A model generated the notes under the pieces. It was not told the DNA's origin and made no database searches. It saw only the letters and a list, made by a program, of their open reading frames with translations. DNA of 64,000 nucleotides from Strongylocentrotus droebachiensis (lineage: Eukaryota > Echinodermata > Echinoidea > Camarodonta > Strongylocentrotidae): positions 55,012-119,011 of the forward strand of contig JAVYIG010006377.1 in the NCBI GenBank assembly GCA_035222895.1. Direction: 5' to 3'. Made by a program: the position numbers and the translations under genes. Numbering within the stretch: position 1 is the stretch's first letter; each line of letters opens with the position of its first letter. Below are positions 57,009-64,000 of this stretch, one piece after another.

Positions 57009-57254
57009 AAAAACAGATCAATGATTTGAAGAAGTAGTAAAGGATCTTGGAATACCAGAAGTAATTAAGAATCTTGGCAATGTGTTTGCCATGTGTTCGT
57101 TGCCGAGTGAAACATATGCCTACCAGTCTGACAGATAACTGGCATACCAGCGTGTGTTGGCCAGATATAAGATTCTTCTCCTTTCTTTCTTCTTCTCTAG
57201 TTTTGTTGTGGTAGGGTGATTGGTGAGTGGAATGGAGCTAGCCCGGTTCTGCCT

Positions 57255-57289
57255 GCCCCGCCCGCCCCGCCCCGCCTGCCCCGCCCCAG
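57255..57289. promoter_or_regulatory. Cluster of GC boxes
   Basis: Four or five overlapping CCCCGCCC/CCCCGCC units, matching Sp1/KLF-type GC boxes in reverse orientation, lie in otherwise AT-rich DNA. A simple (CCCCG)n repeat would look the same. No TATA box, initiator or exon can be tied to it. Confidence 0.3.
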
Positions 57290-58769
57290 CGGTGTTTGTT
57301 ATCACTGTGGTTGACTGATGGGAGGGTCTGTGGGGATTGAAGCTTGTATGTTTGATTTCAGAAACGGAGGAAATGTGAGATGGTAGGCATTGCCTGGATA
57401 GAGGGGCCGGTGTTATGACAATGCCAAGTGCACCTTGTTAAATATAACAAATTTTCAAGTTAAGCAGTGATAACAAAGCTTGATTGATTTGAATGTCCTG
57501 ATCTTAGATGTTTCAAGTGACTAAGGAATACATATTATTGGAAGCTGTAGGTCATGGATTTATTTTTGTGCATTAGTTTGTTAGCACAAATATGGCTAAT
57601 GAATAATCACAAACAAATTACCATACAACAGTCCTCTCATATTTCTACTTTATATTTATTTGATCATTCATGAAGTAGAAAAACACTCATCCACAAGCAT
57701 TCAGGTTCTTAGTACCGGTACCCACAACATTTATATTTTTAGTTGCTCAATTTAAAGCAGAACCTTACATGCGAAGTTGATTAATCGGATGAGGGAATTA
57801 CTTCAAGAAGCTTTCATAGAGTCATAAAAAGTACATTTCTTTTTACTACTGTGCAGTTTCTATGAAATGCCAATAGCTTTCACATATAGTTTCAGTGATA
57901 AGATCTCTTTCAATATCCATTCTGTTATGCCCCGCGTAACTTCAAAGCTGTATCTCTTGAAAACACTCCTTTTATTTCTTCCTCCTCTGAGGTCACTCGT
58001 TTTGAACTTGAGTCATATCTTCAAGCTTTTGTTGAACTCTGTTGAACTTTTCTCTAGTTGATTGTTTTGTTGGTAGGAGACACCCCTTAGACATTACTCT
58101 AACAGTCAATCACCTAGTGGTCCTTAGTACAGTACCAGGAAATATCATCAAACAGGCGACGACAGAGACAAGAGAAACAGAGAGAAAGAAAGGAAAGAAG
58201 TAGGAACAAATTTTCAATACTGATTCTCTCTGTTTTTCTGCTCTAGCTAATGAAGAATCCATACATGCATATTTGTGATTTGTTAGCCTGGCAGGCCTGC
58301 GGCTCATTTTAAACCATTCAAATGGAGAAACAAGAGGCCAATTTTCCAACATGCTGAGTTGATGAAATATCTGCTCTGTGGGCTTTCTGTATTTGCAGAT
58401 TTGGACTTGGAGGAAAAAAAACAGAAGAGAGAAGAAAGATTGGTGGGGGATATCTTTGCAGGGACCTGGTGAAAAGAGCAGATTATTTGTGTGTGTTCTT
58501 TTCATCACCTTACAACTGGTATATGATTTAGCAATTTGCTCAAATTTTGTTTTACCCACCCTTATAGCAGCTAGGACTTGTTCGCATTCATTTTAATTAT
58601 AGATTTAGGAATGATTTATAACTCTCAGCAGCAATTGTTGAAATACTGTGCTTTCAATGACAGGTAATGAACGCTGTAAGCAAGATACAGAATAGTTTAT
58701 TAATTGACTGATTCCTATATTTTTGTAATTTTAGAAGTCAGATAAAGGAAAGTACATGTTTAGGCTTGT
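57290..58769. other. Unique DNA, nothing recognised
   Basis: The 149-codon minus-strand frame at 58110-58559 is the longest non-repetitive frame outside the retroelement, but it has no recognisable features. A frame of that size is expected about once by chance in this much AT-rich DNA. Confidence 0.4.
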
Positions 58770-58915
58770 ATTAATCTCATCGGAGGGACGTGATAATGAG
58801 GATTAATACCTTATCCAAGGACACTAGTGCATCAACTCGTTTTTGAACCCAGGACCTTGCAGATATGAGATCACTGCTCTTAATTCCACCGAGCCATCAT
58901 ATGCCTCCTCATTTA
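58770..58915 (-). mobile_element. tRNA-derived SINE fragment, minus strand
   Basis: On the minus strand the head reads ATGATGGCTCGGTGGAATTA (A box TGGCTCGGTGG) and then GGTCCTGGGTTCAAAAACG (degenerate B box). The body follows: CACTAGTGTCCTTGGATAAG, a motif common in aquatic-animal SINEs. The tail is not preserved. Confidence 0.6.
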
Positions 58916-59699
58916 GCAGCTATGTTAGAAAACAAATATATAAAAGCTGATATATACAATATGAATAAAACAGTGCCTGAGGTAACTTTAAGATCTACCA
59001 AATATGTTCAAGTTACAAATTGAATTTAACAGAATAGGTTTTTTTGCAATAGCTACATGTGCTGTATATCAGGAAAATATGATAATAAACATAAAAATTG
59101 TAGTTAAACAGAGGCAATTCGGCTGATTATATTTTGATTATTTTTCAGGATTTCCTACAGAATTTCTAAACTCTTCTCTTTTAGACATCACAATGGAAAT
59201 ACAATATTTCATGAACAAAACAATGTTTCTTTTACAGCACATGGAAAGGATTGGCATGGCCTCCTATAGAGATATCAGATGTATATGAGTTGAATGATTG
59301 TTATTTGATTGGTAAAGCAATAGATCATTCTTGTCTTACAGGCACGGTTGGATTAGAACAAACAGCTGATCCTTAAAACCATGGACGTTAACAGACTTGG
59401 CTAACACTTACCTACATGTCATTATTTTCCGTAACTGATATCACATGATGGGGTGTAATTTGGCTCAGTATGTATTCTGTAATGCTGCCTCTTTGTACGT
59501 GGCCGTGACCTTTCTCTGCTATTATTTTTTTTTCTTCTTCATTTCATTGCTTTCTTTTCGCTCTTCCTGCTTTTGTTTCACATCTTCAATCATATTTTCT
59601 CTTCTCTCTTTCTTTCTCTCTCTTCCTGAATCTTCTTGTTCCTATATATCCTGATCTTCCCTTTCCCTCTATCTGTCTTCCTTCTCTTTTCTCTTCCCA
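58916..59699. other. AT-rich unique DNA, becoming pyrimidine-rich
   Basis: Nothing is supported. The last 180 bases are T/C-rich and lead into the repeat. Confidence 0.45.
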
Positions 59700-59745
59700 T
59701 TGCCCCCTCCCCCCCCCCCCCTCCCCCCCCCTCCCCCCCCCCCCT

Positions 59746-59790
<45 letters not shown>

Positions 59791-59940
59791 CCTCCCTCCC
59801 TCCCTCCCTCCCTCCCTCCCTCCCTCCCTCCCTCCCTCCCTCCCTCCCTCCCTCCTTCTCTCTCTTCCCCCTCCCTCCTTCTCTCTCTTCCCCCCCCCTC
59901 TCTCTCCCCCCTCTCTCTCTCTCCCCCTCCCTCCCTCCCT
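59700..59940. repeat. Compound poly-C, (CT)n and (CCCT)n repeat
   Basis: C runs of 8-12 separated by single T (59703-59753), then (CT)n to about 59786, then about 16 perfect CCCT units (59788-59853), then mixed CT and C runs. The minus strand carries (GGGA)n, a strong G-quadruplex-forming pattern. The 93-110 codon frames in both directions are artefacts. Confidence 0.93.
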
Positions 59941-60166
59941 TATTTTTGGTCTTTTTCTCCATTATTAGTCTGGATTATTGATTGAATCTTCTTGTCTGTG
60001 TTTCATCTTTCCTTTCTCTTCCTTTCCTCTTTCTGGCACTGTTTGAACATCCTTTCTCCTATCATTCTATCTCTTGTCTTCTCTTTTAATTCCCTCTTGT
60101 GATTTTTACCACTTTATTCACCCTGTGGCTGGGTCTGTGTGCCTGCATTATTTTATATCATCCTAA
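59941..60166. other. Pyrimidine-rich unique DNA
   Basis: Nothing is recognised. Confidence 0.4.
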
Positions 60167-60433
60167 GGGTGCGTTGAAGCGACACTTTTCCCTTTAAACA
60201 CGTTTTTCAAAGACGTTAAATTAAAACATGGTTGTGTTCAAGCAATGTTTCGTCAGCCTAAAGATAACCGTGTTGGTATTAAGCGCGAACATGAAACGCT
60301 AAGATAGTTTTTCTTTGTAAAGTGATTTGCAAAATCATGGTCGCTAAAAATCGCTTGAACGCAACCGTGTTTCAAACTAAACGTCTTTGAAAACGGCGTT
60401 TCAAGGATGAAAAGGTGTCACTTGAACGCTCCC
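60167..60433. mobile_element. Harbinger-like MITE, second subfamily
   Basis: The left end GGGTGCGTTGAAGCGACACT continues TTT. The right end in reverse complement reads GGGAGCGTTCAAGTGACACC then TTT, with about four mismatches in 23. The flanks are TAA and TTA, compatible with a TWA target duplication carrying one later change. The 267-bp interior has CTTGAACGCAACCGTGTTTC followed by AAACTAAACG, closely matching CATGAACGCAATCGTGTTTT followed by AAACTAAACG in the MITE at 27568-27939. The two are related subfamilies. There is no transposase. Confidence 0.78.
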
Positions 60434-61639
60434 TTAGTTAGAGGCATACTAGTCACAGGGAGGGAGGCCTGCCATACCCCAGGCTTCCAAGGCTGTTATA
60501 AATGCTAGTGTTCTACCAGCCGCTTGCATGGTTAATTGTGTCCGGGCCTGCTATATATTCTCATATGCTCTAAAGGCAGACCTAACATATGTAGACCTGT
60601 AGCCTGTAGGCCTATATATAACTTATGATGATAATTGTACCATATCTGTTTTCTGTAGATTTCTATTTCAGCCTATCCCCTAAACTTCCTCTCAATCAAA
60701 ATAGACCCCAAAAAGACCCCCAAAAAAGACAAAACAGTCCAATATCATTGGAAATCAGGTCGATATTCTATGAAAATTCTTCATGTAAGGAGCATGTCCT
60801 ACATATATGTTAATAAAAGATGTAATCCTGTATTGTCAATATACATATTTATATATATATTTATATTGATGAAGGTCTATATTTCCCAAAATGAATTTGT
60901 TTCATACTGTCAGTAAGCCTCTTTGTCAGCCATGAATTGTTATTATTTTATTTCCTTGTAGGCATTGTAATATTAAAATAACACCTTTGTTTTTATTTCC
61001 ATGTGTCTGTTTGAATACTGTATTGTTTTGTCATACTTATTGATTATAATTATGGTGCTTAATTCAGATGGTAATTCAGATTTTTTAAATTTCATTATTT
61101 ATTTAGAGGATCTCTTTTAAATCTAGAGTCTAAATTCATGGTTTATGATCAACTAAACTTTGTCATTTGTCTGAATATGTTAATTGATGTTCATCATTTT
61201 GCCAGAAATTTACAATTTTTTAAAACAACCAAACAAATAGATTATCTAATGATCTATGTAAATTAAATATATTAAAATGAATAATTTTCTGTGACTATTT
61301 GACTAATGCCATTCTTGTTTTTTAAATAAATTGTGCATATATTATAGTGCATAAATTGTGCATATAGTGATGAGACACTAGATTTGAAATTTTGAGGGTA
61401 CTGATATATAAATAAATAAATGGGAGTAAATGCCCAATGGTTGTTTTGTCCAGTCTTAACAATGATCATAATGCATGATGAAGCAAAAACAGCTATGTTT
61501 GGCTGGAAGTAGGTTAGCATTGAGCTAAGCAACGAGCCAAGCTAGATTTATCACATTGGAGTATTATCATTGACAGCTGTGTTGCCTCACACTGGTAAAG
61601 GAATTCAACGGATTTGCTGCAGCTGTTCCAATCTGTGAT
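60434..61639. other. AT-rich unique DNA, nothing recognised
   Basis: No features are supported in 1.2 kb. Confidence 0.45.
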
Positions 61640-62300
61640 GACAGTGGTGTGCAGAGGGAGAGAGACCGAAAGCCAAGCCAAGCCAAGGAGACAAGTGCTG
61701 CAAGGGGCTTGATGTGTGTGAGTCGTCCTGATGTGTAGGTGGATTGCTAAGCAGTCAGGGGTTATATTCACAGGCAAGCTTTAGCTGCCCCACACCAGGC
61801 AGGCAGCCAGGCAGGCAGCCCCTCAGCAAAGCTCAATCAGTGAGAGTCTGTCCTTCGATCTAGCAAGCAGTCGGCAATCTTACCCCCTTGCTCCCCTAAG
61901 GCAGCTAGAACCCTGAACAGCAGTAGCAATCATTACACGCTCCCTCACGCACCCCGCAATGCCGCTCAACACTGCACCACACGTGGCTTGCAGCTCAGCT
62001 CTCTAATCACTACTCTCTACTCAACCCCCCCCCCCCTCCTTCACTCTCTCCCCTCCTCCCATTCTCTCTCACTCTCTCTCACACTGTCACAACATTCCGA
62101 TGTACACGCACCGCTCTCGTCAACAGCCTCGCAGCATCCTGCCTGCTTCGTAATCTACGTTGACAAGTCGCAGGGTCGCAGGCCCATGACAAACTGGCCA
62201 AGTCGGAGGAAGTCTCTTTAGTTGAGTATGTGACACTCTTTGCCTGTGCACGCACCCAATCAGTCGCTTCCTACCTAGCTAGCTGCTCGTCCGTCCCCCA
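61640..62300 (+). promoter_or_regulatory. CpG-containing block, possible promoter or 5' exon
   Basis: GC content and CpG frequency rise clearly relative to the neighbours (CGCACCCCGCAATGCCGCTC, TCTACGTTGACAAGTCGCAG). Candidate elements are an E box CACGTG at 61980-61985 and CCCAATCAG, a CCAAT box, near 62255-62263. AGCC/GGCA short repeats are at 61670-61690 and 61797-61820, and a C run near 62026. No TATA box is obvious. It lies about 0.6-1.2 kb upstream of the open frame at 62903, so promoter or first-exon function is plausible but unproven. Confidence 0.3.
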
Positions 62301-62902
62301 CATGGTTGTCTCTTATGATCGTTTGCAGGGACAGCTAATTAGGACACTCATTATCCTCATCTGGCATTGATGTGCTCTCCTGCTTGCTCTCTCACTCTCT
62401 ACAGCTAAACAGTGTGCTCATATAACACAATCAGTGAAAATACACATCTTGCCTGGATTTACCACTTAAAGAATGGATAGCCAATATTTCAACTGAGCTC
62501 AGAAGTAAACTCACTCCATATCAATCTGAGAGCTGCTGAACTTGTGTAAATCTGTGGAAAGTTGGACAGTCATTTTATTCTGACTTTGACATATACAAAT
62601 TGGAAACGTAAACACGCAAATCAAACTTGAAATGTTATGTTTGTGGTCATTTGAGCTGCTACAGATACGTTAATTGATTCTTCATTTGATTTCTTTGCGG
62701 GATAATATTTGCTCTTCCTGAAGTATCCCTATTTATGCCAACCAAGGATTTAATTACGGAATATCAAAGAAGTCGCGTCTAGCTCTCTACTGATCAGTGA
62801 CATTCAGATGAACACAAATCATTTATCATACTGTTTTCTAGTGTTTGCAGAATTCAGTTTGCATGATTATGCAATAGTTTGTTGGTAGATTGACAGTCTA
62901 AT
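62301..62902. other. AT-rich unique DNA between CpG block and open frame
   Basis: Possible first intron or 5' UTR. TACTGTTTTCTAG (about 62829-62841) and TTGACAG (about 62891-62897) are acceptor-like. Nothing else is seen. Confidence 0.35.
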
Positions 62903-63211
62903 GTGAAGAAAAAAACTGCACTGGATTCGAGTGACGTTTGTATGAAACATTGGAATAATTTGGATGAAATCAGGAGTGTTTTGATGGTCAACATGAGGAA
63001 GACAATAAGCCCGATAAGTCCCTCCAAGGTGAAGGTCAAAACAGAAAGAGATTTGGATACCAGTCCCCCGTCCGCCGCCCCCCGTCCCGGTGCCCCATCT
63101 GCCATACCACTGTCCTCTTTCCCCCATCTACCCCATGCCCATGCAGGAGGAGTAGGGACGAACAATGAGAGGGAGACCCTCCCCTCCCTCCTCCGGTGGC
63201 CAGGAACATAA
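62903..63211 (+). CDS. Hypothetical coding exon, possible nuclear protein N-terminus
   Basis: A 102-codon frame, MKKKTALDSSDV at its start. Internal Met codons at 62984 (MVNMRKTISP) or 62993 are alternative starts. Residues 31-55 are Ser/Pro/Lys-rich (SPISPSKVKVKTERDLDTSP) and include VKTE, a match to the sumoylation consensus (hydrophobic-Lys-x-Glu). The following stretch is Pro/Ala/Ser/His-rich and disordered in character. Such N-termini are common in transcription factors, but no DNA-binding domain is visible and I do not recognise a family. The frame ends at a stop; no good 5' splice site lies within it, although CAGTCAA then GTAAGTTA at about 63308-63321 lies downstream in another frame. 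It could be a single-exon fragment or a chance frame in GC-richer DNA. Confidence 0.27.
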   Translation: MKKKTALDSSDVCMKHWNNLDEIRSVLMVNMRKTISPISPSKVKVKTERDLDTSPPSAAPRPGAPSAIPLSSFPHLPHAHAGGVGTNNERETLPSLLRWPGT

Positions 63212-63734
63212 GCCTATCACACTCTCCAAGCTCATGAGAGCTCGTGCTCAGAGGAATGAATTCTACTGCAAAGGTACGGGAGTGTTTAGCTTTGATCTGG
63301 AGCTGCATCGTCAGTCAAGTAAGTTAAGGTCATGCTCAACCATGGATGCATGGCTAGATTTGTGGTTCTTATAACACTTGTATGTAAGTAAGACAATTTG
63401 TGATGCTCCACATTCATATTTTATTTAGCTGATTCACTTTGTATAGAGTGCCTGGAAATGGAATTCAGTAATCACACACCAATATCATTATGCATCGTCT
63501 CTATGGATAGCTGTCAATCAAAGTCCGACTCTAATTTTCTTTCTGTGTCTGTTTTCTACTATTAATCTCTGCCTACATTTCAATCTTGATGACTTATTGA
63601 TGAAATGTCTTTAATGGTATCATACTGCATAATCAGGTTTGAAAGGAAATGAATATATATAGGAAAAATAAAAAATATAATTGAATGTATCCAATGAGAC
63701 GGACGGGAGAAGAGGTAAGATAAGAGAGAGATTA
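63212..63734. other. Unique DNA with donor-like site
   Basis: Contains the GTAAGTTA donor-like site near 63315. A frame (63165-63374) overlapping the previous one reads KLMRARAQRNEFYCKG around it but starts right after an in-frame stop. Nothing is firmly supported. Confidence 0.3.
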
Positions 63735-63762
63735 GGATGAGATGGGGAAAACAAGACGAGAT

Positions 63763-63808
<46 letters not shown>

Positions 63809-63845
63809 TAGACAGACAGACAGAGACAAAGAGAGAAAGAGATAG
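63735..63845. repeat. (GA)n microsatellite with GACA units
   Basis: Pure (GA)n at about 63760-63800, then GACAGACAGACAGA and AGAGA units. Minus-strand Ser/Leu frames are artefacts. Confidence 0.9.
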
Positions 63846-64000
63846 ACGAAATCAAGACTTTGCTCCTTGAATCCAGTTTTAAAGTGATACAGCTATATTA
63901 ATTAGGTAGGAGGGTATATTTTAATTAATACAATCAGTAGTAGGCCAAATGAAGGAAGGAAGGAAGGGAAATTGGTCAGTAAGACTGTAGGTCAGGTGTA

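Noticed and set aside
58110-58559. 149-codon minus-strand frame
   Set aside because: The longest ordinary frame, but it has no recognisable domain, and its length is within chance expectation for 64 kb of AT-rich DNA on six frames.

Overview
The window looks like non-genic DNA from a marine deuterostome, most likely a sea urchin. Base composition is AT-rich. Long pure (GA)n/(CT)n tracts and oligo-G/C runs are frequent. The repeats are of metazoan types: tRNA-derived SINEs with a tail ending in GCGCTATATAAA and ATT repeats, Harbinger-like and hAT-like MITEs, and a DIRS-type tyrosine-recombinase retroelement. At 18.1 kb there is a hairpin plus a CAAGAAAGA box in the arrangement of sea-urchin histone mRNA 3' ends. 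The organism is inferred, not proven. I found no confident intact host protein-coding gene. The window fits intergenic or very long intronic DNA, with a few weak exon candidates.

Left third (1-27 kb): AT-rich unique DNA broken by simple repeats. It holds a SINE (2.9-3.25 kb), a CAT/CCT-rich higher-order repeat (7.4-8.4 kb), a MITE with TTAA at its left end (9.7-10.1 kb), a TIR element with an A22T34 core (11.2-11.6 kb), an orphan array of histone-type 3' hairpins (18.09-18.2 kb), a long-TIR element (21.7-22.3 kb), a 5'-truncated LINE 3' end (24.3-24.7 kb), and several copies of a 70-90 bp palindromic repeat containing AGAGCCAGAAGGGC.

Middle (27-47 kb): a Harbinger-like MITE with TTA target duplications (27.57-27.94 kb), another TIR element (29.5-29.8 kb), large (CT)n and (GA)n arrays, and the main structured locus. 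That locus is a DIRS-like retroelement of about 5.9 kb (39.78-45.68 kb) with inverted terminal repeats, an internal complementary region, and gag-like, reverse transcriptase, RNase H and tyrosine recombinase regions. Its reading frames are interrupted, so it is a fossil. It sits inside a second copy of the MITE seen at 9.7 kb. Right of it is a textbook hAT MITE (46.31-46.87 kb) with a perfect 8-bp target duplication.

Right third (47-64 kb): more palindromic repeats and SINE pieces, a 16-bp pyrimidine minisatellite (52.9-53.6 kb) that is open in all three forward frames, a (CCCT)n/poly-C tract (59.7-59.9 kb), and a second Harbinger-like MITE (60.17-60.43 kb) related to the first. A CpG-bearing block (61.6-62.3 kb) lies upstream of a possible coding exon (62.9-63.2 kb) with a sumoylation-type VKTE motif. 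If a host gene starts in this window, that is the best place to look.
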